A stretch of DNA of 64,000 bases, from the NCBI RefSeq assembly GCF_001677435.1, contig NZ_CP016268.1, positions 558,001 to 622,000 on the forward strand. Direction: 5' to 3'. The translations under genes and the position numbers were made by a program. Shown piece after piece: positions 8,971-17,312 of the stretch. The notes below the pieces were generated by a model. That model was not told the origin of the DNA and did no database searches. It was given only the letters and a program-made list of their open reading frames with translations. The stretch is from Woeseia oceani. Its GTDB lineage: Bacteria; Pseudomonadota; Gammaproteobacteria; Steroidobacterales; Woeseiaceae. Every line of letters starts with the position of its first letter. Positions within the stretch are counted from its first letter, which is position 1.

Positions 8971-9505
8971 AAGAAGGCGTTATTGGCAGGGTTGCTGGCC
9001 AGACCGGCGTCGCTTGCGCCAGAGAGTGCGGTCGTAGTCCGCAATTGGCCAAAGGAATGAGTTACGTTGAATTCACTGGGTGCCGGACAGCAATCTGGCA
9101 GAACGAAGCCATCAGAGGTCAGATAAAAAAGACGGTGGCAAAGCCACCGTCAATAGAGCGAAACAAACTGCATAAGGGATTAAAGTTTGTCACGCATACC
9201 TGGTTGTGGGTAAGCAGTGCTGAATACTTTGGCTCACCGATGGCCCATGCGTAGCCGATCATTTTCCGCACGGTATCTGCAGTCAGTCGTTACCGATAGC
9301 TCGAGCCAGTTCTGCTTCCTGCAAATTATACCCTTCATTGACCTTCTGATGCTCCAACGGAAAGATTGGTTGCAAACAATTTTGCATAAGTGAATATGTC
9401 GGTAGCACGCCAAGGCTGTACATCGCACCGATCAGGTGCAACGGGCCGTGTTACTTCGCGGGTTGCCAGCGTGACCCGGTGTGGCAAAGCTGAACGGGGG
9501 GAGTT
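8971..9505. other. 535 bp without a convincing gene
   Basis: This stretch lies between the unknown gene pair and the class II aldolase gene. It contains a strong hairpin whose U-tract faces the minus strand, and a minus-strand TATAAT at about 9325-9330. A 46-codon minus-strand reading frame (9283-9423) has no visible ribosome site. A small minus-strand RNA is possible. I see no tRNA. Confidence 0.4.
9126..9151 (-). terminator. Rho-independent terminator, minus strand
   Basis: A perfect 9 bp stem, GACGGTGGC (9131-9139) with GCCACCGTC (9143-9151) and an AAA/TTT loop. Six A's on the plus strand just left of it become a U6 tract for a minus-strand transcript. No plus-strand T-tract is present. 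No recognised gene on the minus strand ends here, so the transcript it stops is unidentified. Confidence 0.65.
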
Positions 9506-10273
9506 ATGACTGAGACCGCAAATTTGAATGTCAAAGCCAGTGTCAGCGACGAGGAGTGGCAGACGCGGGTCGATCTGGCAGCGTGTTATCGCCTGATCGC
9601 GATGCACGGTTGGGATGATCTCGTGTTCACGCACATTTCAGCGCGCGTTCCGGGGCCCGATGAACACTTTCTCATCAATGCCTACGGCCTCATGTTTGAG
9701 GAGATGACCGCCAGCAGTCTCGTGAAAGTAGACCTTAATGGCCGCAAAGTGCTGGATTCACCGTACCCGGTCAATCCGGCGGGTTTCACCATACACAGCG
9801 CTGTGCATGAAGCACGCACGGATGTCGGCTGTGTATTGCATACCCATACCCGTGCGGGCATTGCGGTGTCAGCGCAGGCGGATGGGTTGCGGCCGTTATC
9901 ACAAAACTCTTTGTTCCCACTGATCTCGATCGGCTATCACGATTACGAAGGTGTTGCCCTTAACGAAGATGAAAAGCCACGGCTTGTCGCCGACCTGGGT
10001 AGCAACAATTTCCTGATCCTGCGCAATCACGGCTTGTTGGCAGTAGGTCGCAGTATTGCCGACGCGTTTCTCGGTATGTACCTGCTGGAATCGGCGTGTC
10101 AGATCCAGCTGATGGCGCAATCCTCCGGGGCGACGCTGGTCGAAGTCGACGAGCGGATATTGAGCGGCATTGCCGCACAGGCTGAGGAAGTCACAAAAGG
10201 TCTGGGCGGACAGCTTGCGTGGCCGGGGTTGCTGAGAAAGCTCGATCGTCGCGACAGTTCGTTTCGCGATTGA
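9506..10273 (+). CDS. Class II aldolase/adducin family protein
   Basis: A 255-residue cytoplasmic protein of the class II aldolase/adducin fold. Zinc ligands are H-T-H-T at residues 112-115 and the His of R-N-H-G-L-L near 174. The acidic residue used by fuculose-phosphate aldolases is not clear, and the protein resembles the adducin-like subgroup of uncertain substrate. GGGGGGAG lies just upstream of the ATG, which supports the start. It is convergent with ilvA. Confidence 0.9.
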   Translation: MTETANLNVKASVSDEEWQTRVDLAACYRLIAMHGWDDLVFTHISARVPGPDEHFLINAYGLMFEEMTASSLVKVDLNGRKVLDSPYPVNPAGFTIHSAVHEARTDVGCVLHTHTRAGIAVSAQADGLRPLSQNSLFPLISIGYHDYEGVALNEDEKPRLVADLGSNNFLILRNHGLLAVGRSIADAFLGMYLLESACQIQLMAQSSGATLVEVDERILSGIAAQAEEVTKGLGGQLAWPGLLRKLDRRDSSFRD

Positions 10274-10297
10274 CCGCGGTACTGTCGCGTATTTCCC

Positions 10298-11815
10298 TTA
10301 GTTAAGGAACATGCGGTAGGCCGGGTTGTCGCTCTCATCCCAGTGCGCGTAGCCGAGTGCACTGAGGTGTTCTTCAAGCTCTTCAGCGTCCTCCGCGGCG
10401 ACCTGAATGCCTGTGAGTATGCGGCCATAGTCCGAGCCATGATTGCGGTAATGGAACAGGCTGATGTTCCAGCGTTCACCGACGGCGTTGAGGAACGCGG
10501 CTAACGCGCCGGGTCGTTCCGGAAACTCAAAGCGAAACAGCCGTTCGTCATCAAGTCCGGGACTGCGGCCACCCACCATGTGGCGTACGTGCACTTTGGC
10601 CATCTCGTTGTCGCTCATGTCCACCACGGGGTAGCCGAGTTTTTCCATGCTGGCAATCACTTCGCGTCGTTCTTCATTGCCGCGCCGCAGCTCGACGCCA
10701 ACAAACACCCGGGCCTGCGTTGCATCACTGTAGCGATAATTGAATTCGGTAACACTGCGCTTGCCGAGCGCGCTGCAGAAGCGCCTGAAACTGCCTGGCT
10801 GTTCCGGGATTTCCACTGCCATCAGCATTTCCCGCTGCTCGCCGAGTGCGGCACGCTCAGCAATATGGCGAAGGCGGTCAAAATTCACGTTTGCACCGCA
10901 GTTGATTGCGACGAAGGTCTTGTCACGGTCACCGTGTGCTGCGAGGTATTGTTTCAGGCCAGCGACCGCCAGCGCACCGGCTGGCTCCACTATCGAGCGT
11001 GTGTCCTCATAGATGTCCTGGACAGCGGCGCAGATCTGGTCGGTATCGACAGTCACGATTTCGTCGATCAATTGCTGGCAGAGGCGGAACGTTTCGTCGC
11101 CAACGCGCCGAACGGCAACGCCATCGGCGAAGATGCCAACGTGCGCCAGCGTTACCGGGTGACCGGCGGCCAGCGATGCTTTCATGCCGGCGGAGTCTTC
11201 CGGCTCGACGCCAATGATTTTTGTTGTCGGTGAATGCGCTTTCAGCCACGACGCGATACCGGAAATAAGTCCGCCGCCGCCGATAGGAATGAACACGGCA
11301 TCGGGCGGAGTCGCGCACTGCTCAAGCAGCTCTTTGCCTATCGTACCCTGACCGGCGATAACGTCGGGGTCGTCAAACGGGTGTACGAAAGTGAGTCCGC
11401 GCTGCTGTTCCAGTTCTTTCGCGTGGGCAAATGCGGCGTCGTAGTTGTCGCCGTGCAGTATTGCTTCACCGCCCAGCATGCGCACGGCCTCAACCTTGAT
11501 GCTGGGTGTGGTTATCGGCATCACGATGACGGCTTTTACGCCTTTCTCACGTGCCGCGAGCGCTACGCCCTGCGCATGATTGCCTGCCGAGCTGCAAATG
11601 ACGCCTTTGGCGAGCATTGCTTCCGGCAGCTGATTTAGTTTGTTCACTGCGCCACGGAGTTTGAAGGAGAAAATCGGTTGCAGATCCTCCCGCTTGAGCA
11701 ACACCTGGTTACCCAGTCGTGTTGATAACAGCCGGGCGGTATCGAGTGGCGTTCTTTCAGCAATACCGTAGACGTCGGCAGCCGCTATTTTCTCGTTGTA
11801 ATCGTGCGGCTTCAT
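10298..11815 (-). CDS. ilvA: Threonine ammonia-lyase, biosynthetic
   Basis: PLP enzyme that deaminates threonine to 2-oxobutyrate, the first step to isoleucine. The 505 residues match biosynthetic IlvA (about 504-514). The PLP lysine is K51 in F-S-F-K-L-R-G, the substrate loop is S-S-A-G-N-H-A-Q-G at 74-82, and the phosphate loop GGGG is at 178-181. From about residue 325 there are two ACT-like regulatory domains that in this family bind isoleucine and valine. It stands without other ilv genes. Confidence 0.97.
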   Translation of the reverse strand: MKPHDYNEKIAAADVYGIAERTPLDTARLLSTRLGNQVLLKREDLQPIFSFKLRGAVNKLNQLPEAMLAKGVICSSAGNHAQGVALAAREKGVKAVIVMPITTPSIKVEAVRMLGGEAILHGDNYDAAFAHAKELEQQRGLTFVHPFDDPDVIAGQGTIGKELLEQCATPPDAVFIPIGGGGLISGIASWLKAHSPTTKIIGVEPEDSAGMKASLAAGHPVTLAHVGIFADGVAVRRVGDETFRLCQQLIDEIVTVDTDQICAAVQDIYEDTRSIVEPAGALAVAGLKQYLAAHGDRDKTFVAINCGANVNFDRLRHIAERAALGEQREMLMAVEIPEQPGSFRRFCSALGKRSVTEFNYRYSDATQARVFVGVELRRGNEERREVIASMEKLGYPVVDMSDNEMAKVHVRHMVGGRSPGLDDERLFRFEFPERPGALAAFLNAVGERWNISLFHYRNHGSDYGRILTGIQVAAEDAEELEEHLSALGYAHWDESDNPAYRMFLN

Positions 11816-11918
11816 CCGGCGATCAGTCGTTTAGGGTGTTCAGGAGGAGCGAAGGGTAGCGCATCGTGCGCGGCAGCAACAGAACGGCGGCACCGATCGT
11901 GATGTTGGGGGCTGGCTG

Positions 11919-11957
11919 GCGGCGCGGCAGGAGGTGATGCCTCTCCTGCAGCGCCGC
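11919..11957 (-). other. Strong hairpin between the M16 peptidase gene and ilvA
   Basis: GCGGCGC (11919-11925) pairs with GCGCCGC (11951-11957), and GCAGGAG (11927-11933) with CTCCTGC (11943-11949), giving a long, nearly perfect stem. It lies downstream of the M16 gene and about 105 bp upstream of the ilvA start, both on the minus strand. It lacks a U-tract, so it may be an mRNA-stabilising or processing structure rather than a terminator. Confidence 0.35.
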
Positions 11958-11974
11958 ACGATTGTCAGAGCCGA

Positions 11975-14713
11975 TTAAAGAGTGTTGCCGTCCGTATCGA
12001 GCTGAATGATTTCCCCAAGCTCAAGTTCCCGAATGCGCTCTTCGACCTTGGCACGATCGCCAACCACGACCCAAACCAGGTTGTCAGGTTTGATGATCGC
12101 GTTGGCCGCTTCATTGACTTCGGCTATTGACAGGTTGCGGACGCGGTCAGCGTAGGTATCCCAGTAATCATCGTCGAGGTCAAAGGTGACGATCTCGTTG
12201 ATGTCACGCAGGACGGCCGCGGCTGTTTCCCAGCGCCCCGGCAGGCTCAGCGTGTTATTGGCTTTGACCTTGTCCAGTTCTTCGGCTTCGGCCGGACGTT
12301 CGCCGAGGAATGAACTCAGTTCACCCTGGATCTCGGCCATCGATTCCATGGTCTTGTCTGTCTGAACCTGGGCGTAAGCGATGAAAGGCCGTTGCCCGCG
12401 GGTATCGTATAAGAAAGAGTAGGAGCCGTAGGCCCAGTGCTTGTCCTCACGGAGGTTCATGTTCAGGCGTGCGGTGAACTGACCGCCGACAATGTCATTC
12501 ATGGCCTCGATCGCAATCTCATTGCCGGTGCCTGCGCCCGGGGCGATGTTGCCAGCGAATATAATGGACTGGTCCGCACCCGGTCGGTCGATCAGGAATA
12601 CCTGGGGTTTGTCATGCAAGGCGACGTTGGCAATGTTTTTCCGCGGAACATCGCCCGGCTGCCAGCGCGAGAACAGGCGCTCAAGTTTCGGTCTGATTTC
12701 AGCCATAGTCGTGTCACCCACAACAATCAACGTGCCATTGTTGGGTTTGAACCAGGTCTTGTGCCAGTTCACCAGCGTGTCGCGCTGGATGCGTGCGACC
12801 GATTCCTCTGTGCCGGAACCCGTCAGTGGCAAAGAGTAGGCGTGATCGTCGCCGTACAGCAGGGACGGGAACACCCGCAATGCGAGAGTAACCGGGCGGG
12901 TTTTTTCCTGCTGAATCTGCGCCAGTCTGAGCTTGCGCAAGCGCTCCAGCTCGGCCGCGGGAAACGCCGGGTTCAGGATGATGTCCGCGTACAGGTCCAG
13001 CGAATCGTCCAGGTTTTCTTTCAACGCGCTCAGGCTGACGCTGGCTGAGTCAATGCCCGAACCTGCGCCAATTCTGGCGCCGAGTTTGGCCGTTTCTTCG
13101 CTGATTTGCAGCGCGTCGCGCCGGCGGGTGCCCTCATCAAGCATCGCCATTGCGAGACTGGCCGTGCCGGGTTCCGCGAACTGGTCGGACGCGTAGCCGG
13201 CATCGAACTGCAGCGAGAAATTGACCACCGGTATCGCGTCACGACGGGCGACGATCAGCTCCAGGCCATTGCTGAGATTGCCGCGTTCAAACTCGGTAAA
13301 GCTTACGTCCGGGAAGGAGTCCGGTTGCGGGACCGCCGAGCGGTCGGCGCCGGTGTTGTTGGCCGACAGCTCCGGGAAAGGGTGTACTTCCAGCGTGTAC
13401 GTGCCGGCCTGCAACCAGCGCCGCGCGGCATCGCGTACGCTGTCCGGAGTGGCGTTGTCGAGGCGGGTCAACGACGTTGCGTAGAAGCCGGGGTCGCCGG
13501 TGTAGACGGCGTTCTCGGCCAGAATGTCAGACTTGCCGCCAAATCCGCCCACGCGTTCGAGGCCGCGTACCAGGCTGGATTTGATTTGCGTGGTTACACG
13601 CTCCAGTTCTTCACGACTCGGCCCGTCCGCCAGAAACCGGGCAACTTCTTCGTTTATCGCAAGTTCAACGGCGTCGAGGTCGCCACCGGGCTGTGCGGAT
13701 GCCTGAATGTAGTAGAAGCCGCCAATGTCGCCGGCAAATTGATAAGAGCCAACGTCCGTTGCGATCTGGTCTTCGTACACCAGGCGCTGGTACAGCCGCG
13801 AGGTTTTTCCTGACGTCAGAACGGCGTCTGCGAGTTGCAGCAGGTCAGCGTCTTCCGCGCGAAATTCCGGCGCACCCCAGGCTTTGTAGAGGCGGGCTTG
13901 CGGAACGCGGTCCTGTATTTCCTCGCGCTTGTCTTCCTGCAACTGAACGGTCCAGCGTTGGTACCGGGTCAGCGGCGGTCCTGGCGGAATGTCACCGAAA
14001 TAGGTTTCAACTTTCTGCCGAACGTCATCCGGGTTCACGTCACCGGCAATCACCAGAACGGCATTGTTGGGGCCGTAGTAGGTCTTGAACCATTCGTGTA
14101 CGTCTTCAACCGTGGCCGCGTTCAGATCCTCCATCGAGCCAATCGTGCTCCAGGAATAGGGATGGTCCGAGGGGAAGATACCGCTGAGCAGCCGGTACTG
14201 AGTGGCTCCATAGGGCTGGTTATCGCCCTGGCGCTTCTCGTTCTGGACGACGCCGCGTTGCTCATCGAGTCGGTCCTGCGTGATAACCCCCAGCAGGTGA
14301 CCCATTCGGTCGGATTCCATCCACAAGGCCATGTCGAGCGCTGTTGTTGGCACGTTCTGGAAGTAATTGGTGCGGTCGAAATAGGTGGTGCCGTTCATGC
14401 TGGTGGCGCCGACCTGTTCGAACGGTTTGAAATACTCGTCGTTGTAGTTCTCGCTGCCATTGAACATGAGGTGTTCAAACAGGTGCGCGAAGCCGGTTTT
14501 GCCGCGCTTCTCGTCCTTGGAGCCAACGTGGTACCAAAGGTTGACGGCGACGATCGGTGCCTTGTGGTCCTCATGCACGATCAGGCGCAGGCCATTGTCG
14601 AGCGTATACTCCGTATAGTCGATTTCCACGTTGCCAGCGGCGACGGCGGCTGCGCAGAGGGCAGTGCAGACCAGTGTCAACGAAAAGGGGCGAATGACTG
14701 TGCTGAGTTTCAT
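11975..14713 (-). CDS. M16 family zinc metallopeptidase, two-domain, exported
   Basis: A 912-residue pitrilysin-family peptidase with two tandem M16 halves. The inverted zinc motif HLFEH is at residues 77-81 of the first half; the second half (from about 480) has no HxxEH and should be structural. ATG 14713 begins M-K-L-S-T-V-I-R-P-F, followed by a hydrophobic core and A-A-V-A-A-G, a signal peptide placing it in the periplasm. A longer frame upstream is possible but would bury the signal. It diverges from the prolyl aminopeptidase gene; a peptide-scavenging theme is likely. Confidence 0.95.
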   Translation of the reverse strand: MKLSTVIRPFSLTLVCTALCAAAVAAGNVEIDYTEYTLDNGLRLIVHEDHKAPIVAVNLWYHVGSKDEKRGKTGFAHLFEHLMFNGSENYNDEYFKPFEQVGATSMNGTTYFDRTNYFQNVPTTALDMALWMESDRMGHLLGVITQDRLDEQRGVVQNEKRQGDNQPYGATQYRLLSGIFPSDHPYSWSTIGSMEDLNAATVEDVHEWFKTYYGPNNAVLVIAGDVNPDDVRQKVETYFGDIPPGPPLTRYQRWTVQLQEDKREEIQDRVPQARLYKAWGAPEFRAEDADLLQLADAVLTSGKTSRLYQRLVYEDQIATDVGSYQFAGDIGGFYYIQASAQPGGDLDAVELAINEEVARFLADGPSREELERVTTQIKSSLVRGLERVGGFGGKSDILAENAVYTGDPGFYATSLTRLDNATPDSVRDAARRWLQAGTYTLEVHPFPELSANNTGADRSAVPQPDSFPDVSFTEFERGNLSNGLELIVARRDAIPVVNFSLQFDAGYASDQFAEPGTASLAMAMLDEGTRRRDALQISEETAKLGARIGAGSGIDSASVSLSALKENLDDSLDLYADIILNPAFPAAELERLRKLRLAQIQQEKTRPVTLALRVFPSLLYGDDHAYSLPLTGSGTEESVARIQRDTLVNWHKTWFKPNNGTLIVVGDTTMAEIRPKLERLFSRWQPGDVPRKNIANVALHDKPQVFLIDRPGADQSIIFAGNIAPGAGTGNEIAIEAMNDIVGGQFTARLNMNLREDKHWAYGSYSFLYDTRGQRPFIAYAQVQTDKTMESMAEIQGELSSFLGERPAEAEELDKVKANNTLSLPGRWETAAAVLRDINEIVTFDLDDDYWDTYADRVRNLSIAEVNEAANAIIKPDNLVWVVVGDRAKVEERIRELELGEIIQLDTDGNTL

Positions 14714-14881
14714 ATTCAGGGCCTTTGGGCAACGGTTGGGGCAAAACGCAGAGTAGCTTCCGGGATGCTTGCTACTGACTTTTGATGGTCGCCAAGGTTC
14801 CATTCCGTGGCGAATCCAGCTAAGCGGAGCGGCCTGTGGCAACATTGGCGGCCAGAAAGCCATTTACCGGTTGTGAGCAAA

Positions 14882-15829
14882 ATGGACGAACGGCGAACAC
14901 TGTATCCCGAGATCGAGCCTTACCAAAGCGGTCGGCTCAATGTTGGCGACGGCCACGAACTGTACTACGAGGAGTGCGGCAATCCGAGAGGCAAGCCGGT
15001 GGTTTACCTGCACGGCGGCCCCGGGAGTGGCTGCAATGCCAAAATGCGGCGCTTCTTTAATCCGGACGTTTATCGCGTCATTCTCTTCGATCAGCGCGGT
15101 TGCGGCCGAAGTACCCCGCACGCGAGCCTGGAAAACAACACCACCTGGGATCTGGTCAATGATATCGAGGTGCTGCGGGCTGCGCTGCAGATCAAGCGCT
15201 GGCAGGTTTTTGGCGGGTCCTGGGGCAGCACGCTGGCGTTGGCCTATGCCGAGCGGCACCCGGAACACGTCAGCGAGCTCGTGCTGCGTGGCATTTTTCT
15301 GGGACGCCCGCACGAAATTAGCTGGCTGTACCAGCAAGGCACCAGTCGCCTGTTTCCGGAGGCGTGGCAGAAGTACCTCGAGCCAATACCGCCCCGTGAA
15401 CGCAATGACCTGCTTAATGCCTATCACCGTCGCCTCACGAGCGATGACGCTGAGCAACAGCTGCGCGCGGCACAAGCCTGGTCGACATGGGAGGCGTCAA
15501 CCGTCCAGCTCTTGCCGACACCGGACGTTGTCGCATCGTTTTCGGCAGAGCGCATGGCTCTGGCCATTGCCCGTATCGAGTGTCATTACTTCGTTAATCA
15601 GTGTTTTCTGAGTGACAACCAATTGCTGAATGAGATCGGCCGGGTCAGGGGCATCCCGGCAGTCATCGTGCATGGGCGCTACGACGTGTTGTGCCCGGCC
15701 GAGACCGCTTACGAGTTGTCTAAGGCCTGGCCGGAAGCCCGTCTCCATATCGTGCCGGATGCCGGCCATTCGGCTTTCGAGCCGGGCAACGTCCACGAAC
15801 TCATCGTTGCAACCGATACTTTTTCCTGA
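14882..15829 (+). CDS. pip: Prolyl aminopeptidase
   Basis: Serine peptidase (family S33) that removes N-terminal proline from peptides. The oxyanion motif H-G-G-P-G is at residues 44-48 and the nucleophile motif GGSWGS at 111-116 (Ser113). A C-terminal D-A-G-H-S-A-F-E supplies His, and V-H-G-R-Y-D-V-L-C-P carries the Asp. From ATG 14882 the length is 315, typical of bacterial Pip; an upstream GTG (14807) would add 25 atypical residues. It ends 10 bp before the dihydroorotase gene, so they are probably co-transcribed. Confidence 0.96.
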   Translation: MDERRTLYPEIEPYQSGRLNVGDGHELYYEECGNPRGKPVVYLHGGPGSGCNAKMRRFFNPDVYRVILFDQRGCGRSTPHASLENNTTWDLVNDIEVLRAALQIKRWQVFGGSWGSTLALAYAERHPEHVSELVLRGIFLGRPHEISWLYQQGTSRLFPEAWQKYLEPIPPRERNDLLNAYHRRLTSDDAEQQLRAAQAWSTWEASTVQLLPTPDVVASFSAERMALAIARIECHYFVNQCFLSDNQLLNEIGRVRGIPAVIVHGRYDVLCPAETAYELSKAWPEARLHIVPDAGHSAFEPGNVHELIVATDTFS

Positions 15830-15839
15830 AACAAAAACT

Positions 15840-17180
15840 ATGAACAAACTACTCATCAAAAACGCGAAGCTCGTCAATGAGGGTCAAACCACCGAAGGTG
15901 ATTTGCTGGTTGTCGGGGAGCGCATTGAGAAAATCGCCAATGAGATTGCCGCACCGGAAAACTGCGCGGTAATTGACGCGGCAGGTCGGTACCTGATTCC
16001 GGGGATGATTGACGATCAGGTGCACTTTCGCGAGCCGGGTTTGACCGCCAAGGGTGATCTTGCCACGGAGTCGGCAGCGGCGATCGCGGGTGGCATAACC
16101 AGCTTCATGGACATGCCCAATGTCAATCCGCTGACGACAACCCGGCCGGTACTGGAGGATAAGTACCGGTTGGCGGCGAATCGCTGCAGCGCAAACTATG
16201 GTTTCTATTTCGGCGCAACCAACCGCAATATCGAAGAGATCAAGGCGCTGCAGATCAACGAAGCCTGCGGCATCAAGGTCTTCATGGGCGCGTCGACCGG
16301 CGACATGCTGGTTGATGACAGTGATGCACTGGAACTCATTTTCGAGCATGCGCCGGTAATGGTGGTTACCCACTGCGAGCATTCACCGACCATCTGGGAC
16401 AATGAGGCCCGCGCGCGGGCGCAGTACGGCGAGGATGTGCCAATGTCGGAGCATCCGAACATACGGTCGGCGGCGGCTTGCCTGGCGTCCTCCACTCTGG
16501 CGACGGGACTGGCGAAGCGCTACGACGCCTTGCTGCATGTGCTGCACCTGACGACCGCCATTGAGATGGGGCTTTTTGCACGCGGACATCGCAGCGAGAA
16601 GCGAATTACCGCGGAAGTTTGTGTGCATCACCTGTGGTTCGACGAAAGCCGTTATGCGGAACTGGGCTCCCGCATCAAGTGCAATCCCGCCATAAAGCGC
16701 GCGGAAGACCGGCAAGCACTGCTGGCCGCCGTCGCTGACGACCGCCTTGATATTATTGCCACCGATCACGCGCCGCACACGGCCGCGGAGAAAGACAATC
16801 TGTACTTCAAGGCGCCCGCCGGTTTGCCGTTGGTGCAACATGCGCTGCAAACCTTGTTCGAATTATCGAAACAGGGGCATTTCAGCGTTGAAAAACTGGT
16901 CGACAAAACTTCGCATGCCGTTGCCGATATCTTTGGCGTTAAGGAGCGTGGCTACCTGCGCGAAGGGTATTACGCGGATCTGGCGCTGGTGAACACCGAG
17001 AAACCTTACACGGTGAGCCCGGCAAACGTCTTGTGCAAAGTGCAATGGTCGCCATTCGAGGGGCAACGCTTTAGCAGCAGTATCGACGCCACTATCGTCA
17101 ATGGCGCAGTCGTTTGGCAGGATGGCAAGCTCTCCGGAGAGGTCGTTGGGCAACGTTTGCAATTTGACCGCAGCCGCTGA
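15840..17180 (+). CDS. pyrC: Dihydroorotase (class I)
   Basis: Amidohydrolase that interconverts carbamoyl-aspartate and dihydroorotate in pyrimidine synthesis, 446 residues. Metal-site features are V-H-F-R-E-P-G from residue 61, G-I-K-V-F-M-G-A-S-T-G (carbamylated Lys), H-C-E-H-S, and A-T-D-H-A-P-H-T (catalytic Asp). The first His of the usual H-x-H is Gln here (D-D-Q-V-H), which I recall as normal for one dihydroorotase subclass. Allantoinase or hydantoinase is the alternative. The start codon at 15840 follows the Pip stop by 10 bp. Confidence 0.88.
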   Translation: MNKLLIKNAKLVNEGQTTEGDLLVVGERIEKIANEIAAPENCAVIDAAGRYLIPGMIDDQVHFREPGLTAKGDLATESAAAIAGGITSFMDMPNVNPLTTTRPVLEDKYRLAANRCSANYGFYFGATNRNIEEIKALQINEACGIKVFMGASTGDMLVDDSDALELIFEHAPVMVVTHCEHSPTIWDNEARARAQYGEDVPMSEHPNIRSAAACLASSTLATGLAKRYDALLHVLHLTTAIEMGLFARGHRSEKRITAEVCVHHLWFDESRYAELGSRIKCNPAIKRAEDRQALLAAVADDRLDIIATDHAPHTAAEKDNLYFKAPAGLPLVQHALQTLFELSKQGHFSVEKLVDKTSHAVADIFGVKERGYLREGYYADLALVNTEKPYTVSPANVLCKVQWSPFEGQRFSSSIDATIVNGAVVWQDGKLSGEVVGQRLQFDRSR

Positions 17181-17312
17181 CAATTTCGTAACTCCGTTCG
17201 AAAGTGTCACTGGTTGTTTACTTTCCGCTTTATACCGTTATGCTAGCGACAAATCGTATCAGCAACGGCGGCGCAGTCCGCAGCCCGGCGTTCACACTCT
17301 TTGCCGGGCAGT

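Noticed and set aside
9283-9423. 46-codon minus-strand frame in the 9 kb gap
   Set aside because: No ribosome-binding site and no recognisable similarity; kept only as part of the small-RNA observation.
14713-14863. N-terminal extension of the M16 peptidase
   Set aside because: The extra 50 residues would place the signal peptide inside the protein and overlap the divergent aminopeptidase start region.
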